From Oncomelania hupensis (Eukaryota > Mollusca > Gastropoda > Littorinimorpha > Pomatiopsidae), in contig CM072512.1 of assembly GCA_036898135.1 (NCBI GenBank), positions 25,232,839 to 25,296,838 on the forward strand: 64,000 nt of DNA, read 5' to 3'. A program made the position numbers and the translations under genes. Under the pieces are notes generated by a model, which was not told where the DNA came from, ran no database searches, and saw only the letters and a list, made by a program, of their open reading frames with translations. This document shows positions 1-10,398 of this stretch, piece by piece (positions within the stretch are counted from its first letter, which is position 1; each line of letters opens with the position of its first letter).

Positions 1-282
1 TGCAATCCGCATCTTAAATTTAAGCAAACTGTAATACCCCCAGTTACCTACATTTTTCTTCTGTGTACTGTGATGATGTAATGTAATATGTGGTGAGTTG
101 TGCAATGAAGTAAGCTATTTGTTATGCGTATGATTGTCTTAATTAATGTTTTATTTAACAAAAACTGTTAATATTTCTTTTAGTTTGTAATCTTTCAGTC
201 TTAGTCTTTATACTACTAAAGACAAATTTATATGTTATTGTATTTTAACTATGGACAATAAAGATTCGTATTCGTATTCGTA
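1..282 (+). mobile_element. Putative LINE 3' end with ATTCGT-type tail
   Basis: This AT-rich stretch has no coding capacity. It ends in an AATAAAG followed by about three copies of an ATTCGT-like hexamer (about 262-281). A short tandem tail after a polyadenylation-like hexamer is typical of non-LTR retroposon 3' ends. No target-site duplication can be checked because the left side leaves the window. Confidence 0.35.
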
Positions 283-327
283 AACAAAAATATTAAAACA
301 AGTGAACTTTCCACTGTTGAACTGCTG

Positions 328-526
328 GTAAAGGTAAAGGTAATCCCATAGCCTTGTGGCAGTAGGGGAGCGTGATGTTGGAGATCACACTTATCTTGGG
401 CCAGGGGCGTTGTTATTTGTCGCTTCACGTTTTTGCGGTCACCCATCCAAGTGCTAACCGCACCGGACGGTGCTTAACTTGCGACACAGTAGCGAGTGCT
501 CCAACCACTGCGCTATTCGACACCCC
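328..526 (-). mobile_element. 5S rRNA/tRNA-like SINE with target-site duplication
   Basis: Read on the minus strand, the element opens with a tRNA-like A-box region (TAGCGCAGTGGT, near 504-515). It then carries about 48 bases (about 434-482) that closely match the internal control region of 5S rRNA, including AAGTTAAGCA and CTTGGATGGGTGACCG. It ends in repeats of CCTTTA. The 9-bp direct repeat GAACTGCTG lies immediately outside both ends (319-327 and 527-535), which fixes the boundaries and shows retroposition. A 5S-derived pol III promoter is the hallmark of SINE3/DeuSINE-type elements. The 5S match is a SINE head, not a 5S gene, because only the internal promoter part is present. Confidence 0.75.
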
Positions 527-535
527 GAACTGCTG

Positions 536-1178
536 CAGTATCCAACAGTTATTACAATAGCACAAATTATTAGCCAGTCTCCAGTGAGCAAATTTTTGTG
601 ATTATTATGCCTGATCCTTGGATGTGCTTTTTGTATTTTGCGTGTGATTGTGTGTATGCTTGGGTGTATGGTCTAATATCACAAACTGTGAATAGACGTT
701 AAATAAAATTATTGACTGATTTATTGACCTTAGTCCATGACAGCCAATCACCGATGCCCTTGGCGTCATAGAAACAGTAACACAAAATGGCTGAAAGTGC
801 ACACGACAACGAGGATGCTGCAGCACCGAAGGGAAAAAAGAGACGATTAACGCCGTCTGAATGGAAACGAAGCAAGATAAAAGTTGCAAAAGTCAGACGT
901 AAGGATATTTGGTTTATTTCAAAGGAAATAATATTGTTATGACCACAGTAAGCTTCGATGTAAACAAACGAGTGAAATATGGGTCAAACAGTAAAAAGGT
1001 ACGCAAGTCCACTTTGCCTAATATGCACAAGCATGAATTTTCAGTGCGTATTTGTGCAAACTAATGTCTTTGTACATGCAAAGGCCCATGTATAAGCAAA
1101 CTTTTTACAGTATCTTCAAAGAATATAGATATACAAGAAACAGAACTTGCGATTGAAGCGCGATACCGCAGGAAGTGT
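536..1178. other. No recognisable feature
   Basis: I find no coding sequence, RNA gene or clear repeat here. The short open frames have no recognisable motif. Confidence 0.5.
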
Positions 1179-1189
1179 TATCCATGCCT

Positions 1190-1247
1190 TATCAGTACAA
1201 CTTATGTTAATCTGATGAATAAAAATTGATGCAACAACAACAACAAA
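1190..1247 (+). mobile_element. 58-bp retroposon insertion with CAA tail
   Basis: The insert carries AATAAA and ends in four CAA units. The direct repeat TATCCATGCCT (11 bp) flanks it exactly, at 1179-1189 and 1248-1258. The layout is that of a LINE or SINE cDNA truncated to its last few dozen bases. The parent family cannot be named from so little sequence. Confidence 0.65.
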
Positions 1248-1566
1248 TATCCATGCCTGTCTGCGTGTTCAACGTGGTATAAATATAACTATAAAAACCA
1301 CGTTATTAATGCCTTGAGCGGAAGGTTTAACACACAAACAGAGGGTGACGTAATCTGTATTTGACGTCTAAAAAATTTGCTAATAGACATCGTTGAGCTC
1401 AGCGTCTTATTATTATAATAGTCTTTCGTATCTTCATGCACTGTCTTGAATATTTTCAATCTTCCACCAGAAGCTACATTCTATGACAACCTCCGTGGAC
1501 TGGAAAGGGTTGAGGATGATGATGAGGACGAATAAGATTCACAAGCTAATTATACAAAAGACAATG

Positions 1567-2085
1567 CAGGGATGTCGTTTGGGTCGGATCTTCGGCTTTT
1601 AGCCGAAATTTTTATAAAAAAGCCGATAAATTGTCCGTCATCTCGGCTCGCCGAGCCGACGTTTTCACGGGTGAATCGGCTCAATTTTGTCCATTTTTGC
1701 GATATTCCTGTGCTGTACGCTTGCAGTTTAGGTGAGGATTCGATAATTACTAAGGTTAAACCCAGAAACTCTGACAGTATTGTGGTCTGTCAAGGGACAG
1801 TGTAAACTTTTTATTGTTTTTGTGTGTCTAAAATGTAAGAAAATAGCATTTCTTTTCAATGTTCTTATTCTACTCTTAAAATCATGTTTTATTACAAAGA
1901 TATGCATCCACAGAACACCTTTAATATATGGAGGTGGAGGGTGCACGTTAACGTAGTGAATCTAGTAAAAAAAACCATGTGAGACTGCTTTGGAAGAGAG
2001 AGCCGAAATTTTCTATAAAAAGCCGAAAGTTTCACGGCTGTTTCGGCCAAATCGCCGAAGAAAAAATTTCCTAGCAACATCCCTG
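1567..2085. mobile_element. hAT-like MITE, 519 bp
   Basis: The element begins CAGGGATGT and ends ACATCCCTG, an inverted repeat of the CAGGG type used by hAT elements. CAATG is duplicated directly outside both ends (1562-1566 and 2086-2090); a 5-bp TSD fits hAT5-like elements better than classic 8-bp hATs. Subterminal blocks near 1590-1680 and 2000-2065 repeat AGCCGA and TCGGCT motifs, as expected for transposase binding sites. There is no transposase frame, so it would be mobilised in trans. Confidence 0.65.
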
Positions 2086-2090
2086 CAATG

Positions 2091-2844
2091 TGACATTGTC
2101 TTTTATTTTTCTTCAGTATCTGCAAGGGCACAATATTTTTCTGTTAATTGTGTTACATTGTGTTTGAGGATGGTAAAAAAATATTGCTGGGTTTGAGGTA
2201 AAAATTAAATAAAAAAAATAATACACACATGTTCATTCATTTGTGTTAGGCATAAAAAAACTGATTGTTTGTGGAAGCTTAGTCCTAGCAGTTTAGTGCT
2301 AAAAGTACTTAAGTCGTTGATTTGACAGAAAAGTACTTAAGTCCATTTAATTAACTCAATTAATAGAAGGTAGAAAGATAAAATATCTTATTATTTGGCA
2401 TTTTCACATTTATATAATCATATACTAAGAATATAACCTAAGCAGAATAACATCAGCACGAATACCCGATTTCACTAAAGAATTTAAACTTTGAAGCCGT
2501 TTTTCTCAGAACAGACATTTTGTGACTTAAGTACTTTTAATCCCAGGGTCTTCAATTACTGATTTAATCTCTCGTCCTCATTTATTTTTGTTTATAATAT
2601 ATTCTCTTCTTCTCCTCCTTCTTGATATATTACATCTCCTTTCCTTCCTTCCCCGTAGAAACTAAATCTCGAAGAGCAGCATCCGTTTAGAAGAGAGTAA
2701 ACAAAGTTTTAATCTCACGGGCAATGACGCAACACGACCTAAAAATAACCGCACGACCTTTGATAAAATTATCAACCGCACTCACAATTTCAGTGTTGCA
2801 TGATTTTTTTTTAAAAATATTACATATAAAAGAGCTGCTGTTAG
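2091..2844. other. No recognisable feature
   Basis: AT-rich DNA without convincing codons, RNA genes or repeats. Confidence 0.5.
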
Positions 2845-2856
2845 AAAGTAGACAAC

Positions 2857-2927
2857 ATAAGTGGTGTTTCACCCGTCCCCTATACGCTTAATGTGTCCGG
2901 GGACGTAAATTTAATTTAAAAAAAAAA
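2857..2927 (+). mobile_element. Mini-retroposon with A tail
   Basis: About 70 bp ending in a run of A. It is flanked by AAAGTAGACAAC (2845-2856 and 2928-2939); part of the A run may belong to either side. Its core TGTCCGGGGACGT is shared with the insertion at 3714-3778 on the other strand, so both probably derive from the 3' end of one retroposon family. Confidence 0.6.
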
Positions 2928-3212
2928 AAAGTAGACAACGTTCCAGTTTTTTTACTTGTCCTAATTTTGGGTGCGTCGGAGGTTAAGCTCGTACGTCTTG
3001 ACGTCACTGCAAAATGCAGGTTTATCAAATTACTTCAGGAAACTCGTTAAAAACGTCATGGAAAAGCATGCTATGGCACGAGCGTGTGAAAAACGTTGCT
3101 GCTTTGTTTGCAGCTCTTAATACAGTTGTTTTTGCATGCAAATTCCACTACCCTGATGTGCATTCTTATTTTTTTGCGGGCGAGAGTAGCACTTATTCAT
3201 TTTTCGTGGAGA

Positions 3213-4372
3213 TAAAATAAAATAAGATAAGAATATTTATTCACCAAGTAAAAACGTTACAAGGATTTTGCTGTGGCATGGCGACAATGAAATACATTAT
3301 TTCTTGCACAGTCACACATGCATTCATCGTGTCATACGCTTCCTTGGCATACAACATGTAAACAGCACTAAAGGATAGGTAAACACAGTGTTAAACATAC
3401 ATCAGTCATATAAAGTTATGGAGTCAAACACACCCTGCAAGTAAAACAAAATACAGCAGTAAAACAATTTAACAGCATTAAATAAAATGATGAGAATGAT
3501 TAAGAATGTTAAGCTTCACATCCAAATCTACACACACCACAACACAACACCACACACACACACACACACACGCACACACACACACACAACATAGCATACT
3601 CCTATTTAACAAAGGTACAAATCAAGCAATGGTTGTGAGTTTTCAGTTTATACAGATTATTCCATGGTTGGTGATGTATTGAGGACAGCGTCTGTGAAGA
3701 AACTGTTTCTGAACTTTACTTTACTTTACTTTCGATACATTTAACGTCCCCGGACACCGTGGCATATAGGAGACTTAGCTGTTTCTGAATCGAGAAGTTC
3801 TGGCTTTTAAAGCACGGAACCGACGGCCAGAGGGCAGAAGCTCGAAGAGACTGTTGGCTGGGTGTGATGGATCGCAGACTGTCTTTTCCGTTTTCCGTTT
3901 CATTCGCGTTGTGAAAATGGAGGCGACAGATGGAAAGTCGCAACCAGCTATTTTGGAGGCAGTCTTAACAATGTGCTCTAGCTGTTTCTTTTCTATCGCG
4001 GTTGTGCTGCCGTACCAGACAGTGATAGAGAAGCACAAAATGCTCTCTATCACCGCGCGATAGAACTGTGCCATAATTTTACTAGACATACCGAACTTTC
4101 GCAGCTGTCTCAGAAAGTGGAGACGCTGTTGGCACTTTTTTTTTAAAACTATAGACGTGGTGTTATTATTCCTCCAACTCAGGTCGCTCGAGATGACGAA
4201 ACCGAGAAATTTGAACGAGTCGACCTGCTCAACGGTTTCCCCATTGATGACAAGGGGCAATACCGGGGCCTTTATTCGGCGAAAGTCGATCACGACCTCC
4301 TTTGTCTTCGAGACGTTCAGTTCGAGGTCATTGTCCCGATACGCAGTCTCGTCCGTATCAGAGATCATGGAG
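3213..4372 (-). pseudogene. Rex1/CR1-like LINE, 3' part of reverse transcriptase ORF
   Basis: The minus strand encodes the segment after the RT catalytic box: LELNVSKTKEVVIDFRR, FKFLGFVISSDLSW, then the C-terminal FELLPSGRRFRALKARTSR. LELNVSKTKE and LLPSGRRFR are hallmarks of Rex1-like members of the CR1/L2 group. The polymerase core is gone, and the ISDTDETAYR to DNDLELNV junction looks like an internal deletion. The 3' end near 3213-3235 has TTATC-type repeats, and the 3' UTR holds a CA run (about 3545-3592). A 65-bp retroposon interrupts the C-terminus. It acts, if at all, only as a relic. Confidence 0.75.
3714..3778 (-). mobile_element. 65-bp retroposon nested in the Rex1-like LINE
   Basis: CTGTTTCTGAA (11 bp) is repeated on both sides (3703-3713 and 3779-3789). 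The minus-strand insert ends in an AAAGT tandem tail. Removing it rejoins the LINE frame so that RFRNS continues into FFTDAVLNTSPTME and a stop, which confirms that the LINE was the target. Shares TGTCCGGGGACGT with 2857-2927. Confidence 0.75.
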
Positions 4373-4727
4373 TTTCACGCTAAGGGAAGAAAAAGCAAAC
4401 TTTCTTTTGAGTCAATGAAAGTATCTCGGAAATAACCTTATTATATCCAGTCCTGCTATGCTGTCAGCAGTTCAATTTTTTGGATTTATGCCGTAGGTAG
4501 CCTACATATTGTATGTCCACTTGGATGTTTTATTAGCTTATGAATGTCGCTAGACTGGACTTCCTGAAAATCAAGTGACACATTTTCAATCGCATTTGAA
4601 AATGCTCCCGGCAAAAGTCCTCGTGAAGACCAACTTCATAACGTGAGAAGGAAGGACCACAAGTTGACTTGGCTGACGGCAGTATTGAGATGGAATAAAC
4701 CTGATACCTTAAGAAGTTTGTGATGAG

Positions 4728-5137
4728 GCAGGCACGGTGGTCTAATGGTAGTGCTTTGGCTTGCGGATCTGAAGGTCCCGGGTTTGAGCCCTGTCCGGGC
4801 CATTGTGTTGTGTCCCTGGGAAAGACACTTTACTCCCGTTTCCTACTCCTTCGGATGAGAGTATAAACCGAGGTCTAGTCTGTGTGTCGCATACATTCCA
4901 TCAAAACGGACTTTAAAGATCCGGACGCTCATGTCATAGACGGGTGAGTGCCGGTAACAAGAACCCACCCAGCATGCACTTGGTCCTTCTCTGGATAGTG
5001 CTCAGTTGTCCGGTCGTCAGACCATGCGCCCAAAGGCTGCGGGTGGGCTTCTCGGGCGGTTTGAGTTCGATCCTGTATCGGCCAGCGCCTAGAGTCTGGT
5101 CAAGTACGGCGAGATAAGTGCGCTATAAAAATCCTCA

Positions 5138-5216
<79 letters not shown>
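4728..5216 (+). mobile_element. tRNA-derived SINE with L2-type 3' end and AAT tail
   Basis: The head is tRNA-like, with an A box (TGGTCTAATGG, 4738-4748) and B box (GGTTTGAGCC, 4781-4790). It is followed by a conserved body (GTCCCTGGGAAAGACACTTTAC, then GAGAGTATAAACCGAGGTC and GATCCGGACGCTCATGTC). It ends in GTGCGCTATAAAAATC and a (TAA)n run of about 75 bp. The AAGCGCTATATAAA-type terminus is shared with L2-like LINEs in this window, suggesting that such a LINE supplied the RT. This is the fullest copy of the family here. I found no convincing TSD. Confidence 0.75.
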
Positions 5217-5219
<3 letters not shown>

Positions 5220-5544
5220 GGCTTGAAGGAAGTGTATGAATTCATGAATAATTTGTAAAGCGCGTAAATATCTCCACGTCCACGGGCATTATTGCAGCGC
5301 TGGTGAAAGGAAGGGAGATATATACACACACACCCACGCGCGCGCACACAAACGCAAACACACACATACATAAAATCCTATGGGCCTAGAACCTAACTTT
5401 ACACTTTAACTTCTTAAGAACGTTTGATTGCAACGCCCTTAATACTTCATATTTAAGGCCATGGGCAAGATAGCAAAGCTAACACTGTCATTATACGAAC
5501 TTGTATGGGATATTGAAATTGTCGATAATAACAGTATCCAGAAA

Positions 5545-5791
5545 GGCACAGTTTCATGACAAGTATCGGTATGGCGATGGGAAGCATATAGTATAGCACT
5601 TTTACGTATATCTGGCTACGAGTACATACATTAGTAAGGTTATGTTGGTTTAATTAATTAGGTGAGAGGCACAGTTTCATGACAAGTATCGGTATGGCGA
5701 TGGGAAACATATAGTAATAGCACTTTTACGTATATCTGGCTACGAGTACATACATTAGTAAGGTTATGTTGGTTTAATTAATTAGGTGAGA
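5545..5791. repeat. Tandem duplication, about 123-bp unit
   Basis: A unit beginning GGCACAGTTTCATGAC at 5545 is repeated immediately at 5668, with only a couple of differences (for example AAGCATATAG against AAACATATAGT). It is non-coding and looks recent. Confidence 0.85.
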
Positions 5792-6480
5792 GGTAACCTT
5801 GGGTAAAATGATAACATCGTTGAGGTAGTTTAAAAGGTCCAATAGGAGTAAAACTTGGCAGCGCATCGAGCCGTAGACTTTTAAAAGGCTAACTGATAGA
5901 TGGTAGATTTTGAAGACTGGTGTATTGTCGCCTGAAATCACTTCAGCTACATGGAATGAACCTAACACATAGCTCATCCTAACTGACCAACCCACCTTCT
6001 TGTTAATCTTCTTCCCACATATCATCTCCTCCTCTTCTACCCATCCTCCTCCTTTATCCCACCATCCCTATTTGTCCTTCCTTCCTTCCTACACTTCCTT
6101 CTACACTCTTCCTCCCTTCCCATCCTTTTGCCTTTTAGCTTACACTGCTATTACACATGTAAGTGCTTGTGTGCTTGTTATTACGATTTCTGTAAGTTAT
6201 CGGAACATTCATCAAAATCTACATAGTCTGCAACGGTCTTCAACATCTGTCAATCGTCAGTTGTTCTTTGAAGAGTCTACATACGACACGACGCGCTGCC
6301 GAAGTTGACTCTATTCGACCTTTTTTTTTTTTTTTTTTTTTTTTTTAACCGCCTCCGTGATTTTACCAATGATATGTATGTGAGAGTTTGCACTCACGCA
6401 TGCTTCAATGGACAACAACTCAGACATTTGGTTTGCACAGGGCTGCTGCAAGAGGCGTTGTTAAACGGTGGGCATCAAGC

Positions 6481-6565
6481 AGCCATTGGCGCTTTGGGCG
6501 GCGTGACTTAGATCCTGTTTCCGGACAGAGCCTTTAGAAGCTCTTTGAGCTGATAAGGCCGTATG
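6481..6565 (+). mobile_element. SINE 3' fragment
   Basis: The segment GGCGCTTTGGGCGGC ... GATCCTGTTTCC ... CTTTGAGCTGATAAG matches the end of the SINE bodies near 21465-21540 and 32650-32700. The head is missing. Confidence 0.45.
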
Positions 6566-6675
6566 TAAGAACATTTCATAATTATGGACTAATTACGCTG
6601 TGTACTCAAAGGTCAGGCAAAAACAATGCAGTTTGTACAGGCAGTGGTTCAAATCCCCTTGACGGTCTGGAGTAG

Positions 6676-6703
6676 ACTACTACTGCTACTACTGCTACTA
6701 TTG

Positions 6704-6763
<60 letters not shown>

Positions 6764-6830
6764 AATTAATTAATTAATTAATTAATCAATTAAAAAATAA
6801 ATAAATAAAATAAATAAATAAAATTAAAAT
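6676..6830. repeat. Compound microsatellite (ACT)n, (ATTA)n, (AAAT)n
   Basis: About 88 bp of ACT units pass directly into ATTA and then AAAT units. A SINE fragment begins just downstream at 6846. A poly-T run also lies upstream at about 6319-6346. Confidence 0.9.
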
Positions 6831-6845
6831 AACCTGAGACACTGC

Positions 6846-7110
6846 GCCCCTACTCCTTCGGATGAGAGTATAAACCGAGGTCTAGTCGGTACACGCACGC
6901 ATTCCTTCGCATGGACTTTACAGATCCTGACGCTCATATCCTAGACGGGTGAGGGCCGGCTATACAAATACACTCAGCACGAACTATGTCCCTTCTCATC
7001 CCCGGTCGCCCCAGGATTGTGCTAAGTCGTCTGGTGGCCAAAAGTTGTAGATGGACGCCTCGAGTTAGTTCTTGTATGTACCAGCGCCTAGAGCATGTCT
7101 TGAGCTGGAA
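6846..7110 (+). mobile_element. SINE body, head missing
   Basis: The sequence aligns by eye with the body of the SINE at 4728: CTTCGGATGAGAGTATAAACC, GATCCTGACGCTCATATCC, CAGGATTGTGCTAAGTCGTC and the closing CAGCGCCTAGAGCATG ... AAAAGTGC. The tRNA-like head has been replaced by microsatellite sequence. Confidence 0.65.
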
Positions 7111-8424
7111 AAGTGCAACATAAGATTGGATGATAAATACAAATTATTTATATATGACTTTTGCTTAAATATGACTGCTGCCAAAGTAAAGTCGACATTA
7201 CTAGCACCAGACTCGCGTCCGCAGACAGTTGCACATGCAACTAAACCATGCATGAGCATGCACATCGAGGTGGATGTACACTACACTGTAGACAGACAGC
7301 CTGAGCTGAGACATGCATTCACACTATACACGCAAGCACAGGCACATACAGAAGACTTGGAATTATTACATTACATATATCGTTTGTTCACTACAACAAA
7401 AGTGATAATAATTACTCACACACACAAACACACACACACCCATACGCACGCACACACACCCCCCCCCACACACACTCTCTCTCTCTCCCTCTTTGTGTCT
7501 GTCACTCTGTCTCTGTCTGTCTCTCTCTCTCTGCTCTTTCTGTCACGTCAGCAGGTCAGTCAGAGCAAAAAGGTAAACTTGCAACGGCGTTTCATTTACT
7601 TCCAAAAATTTAAAAATCATTATTAAAATAATAGAATAAACATTTTTTTTAAAAATCTGACAAATTTTTTGGGATGCGGGAGAAGCAAAAATCAAACTCG
7701 GTGGCATGATTAAAATGTTCTTTAATGCTATACATCTTTAGAAGTTCGTTGCTTATTTGTGTCAAAAATGACGGATCATTGTCGATGATAAAAGTAAACC
7801 TCGACATCAATCATTCAGCTAATTAGTGACGTCTTTACTGCCGACATAGAGGAAAGTAATAATGAATAAAGATCAAGTTTGCAATTGATGTTCGCAATTA
7901 AAATTCAAACTGGATTATGCAATTACTCATAATTGACAGCTTCATTTTCATTTCCTCTTTCTTAGATGACCCCAGTAGCCTACCACAAATTCAGCGCGCC
8001 AGATTATTCTAACATTCCCAGTGAGTGTGCCCCACTAATAAAAAGCTTACAACAAAAACTGCATTTATCAAAAGTATAGTTTTTACAAATATAATTTACT
8101 AAATTTCGTTTGAGAGAGATAAACAAACGCTTCGTTAGAGTGTGTAAGGCGAGGAAACCTGTTGGAGTGACGCGCGCCAGCCTGCCTCAAAACAAAAGCT
8201 ACAGGTCGCTGGCTTGTCTTGCCTTGGTGTTTTTGTAAACAGTGACTGTGACACAGGACAGAAATGCAAAAAAAATATTCAAACCATAGCGTTGAGTTTG
8301 AGCAACGGAAACCCACTGTATCATAAAAAAAAATATAATATCATAAACAGTGCGAATGTTAGGGTAAACTCATTTTCGCCAAAAATAAACACATTTTTGG
8401 AACTGGTCAACTTTTAAGGCTAGT
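7111..8424. other. No gene seen; CA/CT microsatellite inside
   Basis: A mixed (CA)n/(CT)n tract occupies about 7413-7545. The rest is AT-rich and featureless to me. The open frame across the repeat encodes only His/Thr and Ser/Leu runs and is not a gene. Confidence 0.5.
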
Positions 8425-8475
8425 TACAATACAAGATTATTGCTTTAGGTCCAGCGGACTCTTCCGAGCCAAATC
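8425..8475 (-). mobile_element. Fragment of the LINE/E-type 3' end
   Basis: On the minus strand the sequence GGTCCTGATTTGGCTCGG followed by AGAGTCCGCTGGACCTAAAG matches the terminal ~50 bases of elements E1, E2 and the LINE at 51432. The sequence upstream of this block differs from all three, so it is either a different truncated LINE or another non-autonomous partner. Confidence 0.55.
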
Positions 8476-8739
8476 AGGACCAATTGTTCAGCGATCTATA
8501 GCATAAAACACATGTACTGGAATTTTGAGCGCAATGGAGTGGATCAAAAGATCGGGACTTTAGTAAACTATTGTGTGCATGGTTAGCTGGCTAGATTGGT
8601 TCATTGGAACACTCCATTTCTAAAGTTAGGTGTTCCTTAATAGCCAAGCCTACCTCCCCAAGCATCTTGTTACTTGTTAATTTGTTAATCTCATCAACAA
8701 TTTCTAATCAATAAATCAGTACACAACTAAAACAACAAC

Positions 8740-8970
8740 TACGACAACAACAACAACAACAACAACAACAACTACTACAACTACTACTACTAACAACAAC
8801 AGTAATAACAACAACAACAACCATGACAACCATAAACACCAGAAGAATCAGTAAAATCGCCAACAACAACAACAACAGCAAATACACCATCACCATCACA
8901 ACCACCACGAACAACAACAACACCAACACCACAATCCCGAACAACACCATCACTACCAGTTACAACAACG
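8740..8970. repeat. Degenerate CAA/ACC-rich microsatellite
   Basis: Long imperfect CAA runs interspersed with ACT, ACC and ATC triplets. The three-base periodicity gives spurious open frames in several phases. Confidence 0.85.
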
Positions 8971-9175
8971 ACCATAAAAATTGCTTTTTAAAACGCACCT
9001 TTTCCTACAAAAAAGATCATAGCTCTTTAACAACACATTAAAGTGCATTTGCAGTGCACTGGAATGCACACCGGACTTAGAGCGCTCACTACAGTCTAAG
9101 TTGAGTGTTTGTTTGACGCTTTGTCACTGGCTTGGAGTATCAGAGACAGAAGGTCTGTTCCGTTAAAATCAAATC

Positions 9176-9345
9176 CGACCGATCCTTCGGATGATAGCAT
9201 GAACCAAGCTCTAATGCGTGCACACATGCATTCCATAGCGCGCACTTTAAACGATCCTGAATCTTATGTCCAATACAAGGTATAAAACAATACACCTAAT
9301 ATAGCCATAGGTCCTATTACCCCCTCGTCCTGCATGGGATCCTTT
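9176..9345 (+). mobile_element. Decayed SINE body fragment
   Basis: Recognisable but diverged copies of GATCCTTCGGATGA, CATGCATTCCATAGCG, CACTTTAAACGATCCTGA and AGGTCCTATTACCCC follow the order of the SINE body at 4728. Confidence 0.5.
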
Positions 9346-9386
9346 GCTGAGAAGGCAACCCAAATTTCGACCGCATAGGTGGCGTA

Positions 9387-9800
9387 CTACTACTACTACT
9401 AGATCTACTAAAACTACTACTACTAAGACTACTACTACTAAGACTACTACTACTACTGGTTGGATTTATTTGGCGCCTAACCCCTAATTTAATAAAGCTC
9501 AACTCACTGCTAAAACACATACACAACGCATCCCGTTCCAGCTCTCTACCCCAACCCCCACACTTACAGCCAATACACATCACACAAATCAAACGCAATC
9601 AGATGCTAGGAAAACCAAGACGGTTTAGCAGGTATCAATTTAATGAGTTTGGGAACAGGTAAGCCTTCAGATAAGTGCGAAAGGAAGAGTCAGAGTCAGA
9701 GTGACGGACACTGAAAGGAAGGGCATTCCAGATGCAAGGAGCTTGGAAGCAGAAGGATCGTGCTTTTGTTGTGACAGAAGGTACATATAATTTAATTCCA
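9387..9800 (-). pseudogene. L2/CR1-like LINE, C-terminal end with AGT tail
   Basis: The minus-strand reading ends ARSFCFQAPCIWNALP, then FRTYLKAYLFPNSLN and a stop at 9635-9637. RSF-x-APxxWNxLP-x-SVR followed by TYLKAYLF is the standard C-terminus of L2-group RT proteins. The 3' UTR runs leftwards to a GGCGCCAAATAAATCC end and an (AGT)n tail (plus-strand ACT, 9387-9455). Everything upstream of the last ~55 codons is absent or too decayed to follow. Confidence 0.7.
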
Positions 9801-10282
9801 AATCCAAACAAAACCCAAATCCAAACAATATAAGAGTTTCGCAGCTCCGAATTCTCTCTTACTTCATGGAGATTATCGCTATCAAGGCTGCTCCGAACGA
9901 TTCTCCAAGGAAGCTTTAGCAGATCGTGGATACTCAGAACGACCCTGTCATCTGAGCTTAGCGTGATCCCTAATCGTCGGATTCGTTACACGATTTGAAT
10001 TTAACAGTTCCGGTGCAAACAGAGTGCTTCATTTCCGGATGCTTTATCAGTATTATTTTCGACAGCAGTCGTGTTAGCTTTGATCTCCAAATTAAAAAAA
10101 AAGGTAATAAATTCAACTTCTAGGACTAAGGTAAACATGGCTTTTAGCTTTTTTTCTGAAGGCAAAATTAAACGTATTACATCAATGTTGAGTCCCACCC
10201 GGTTGATAAGTAAACGTACTAGTCTGTTCGCAAACTATTTTAATTAACACAAAGATTGCAGCTGTTCAATGAGAGGCCGATG
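9801..10282. other. No clear feature
   Basis: This may contain further decayed LINE sequence belonging to the L2 end on its left, but I cannot follow a reading frame. Confidence 0.4.
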
Positions 10283-10345
10283 AAGAAGAAGAGGATGAAC
10301 AAGAAGAAGAAGAAGAAGAAGAAGAAGAAGAAGAAGAAGAAGAAG

Positions 10346-10397
<52 letters not shown>
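10283..10397. repeat. Compound microsatellite (GAA)n(CAA)n
   Basis: About 63 bp of GAA switch sharply to about 50 bp of CAA. The same order recurs at 50166-50363. Confidence 0.9.

Positions 10398-10398
<1 letters not shown>

Noticed and set aside
434..482. 5S rRNA gene
   Set aside because: Only the internal promoter part matches, and TSDs place it inside a 199-bp SINE.
7072..7626. 184-codon plus-strand frame as a gene
   Set aside because: Begins in a SINE remnant and runs through CA/CT microsatellite.
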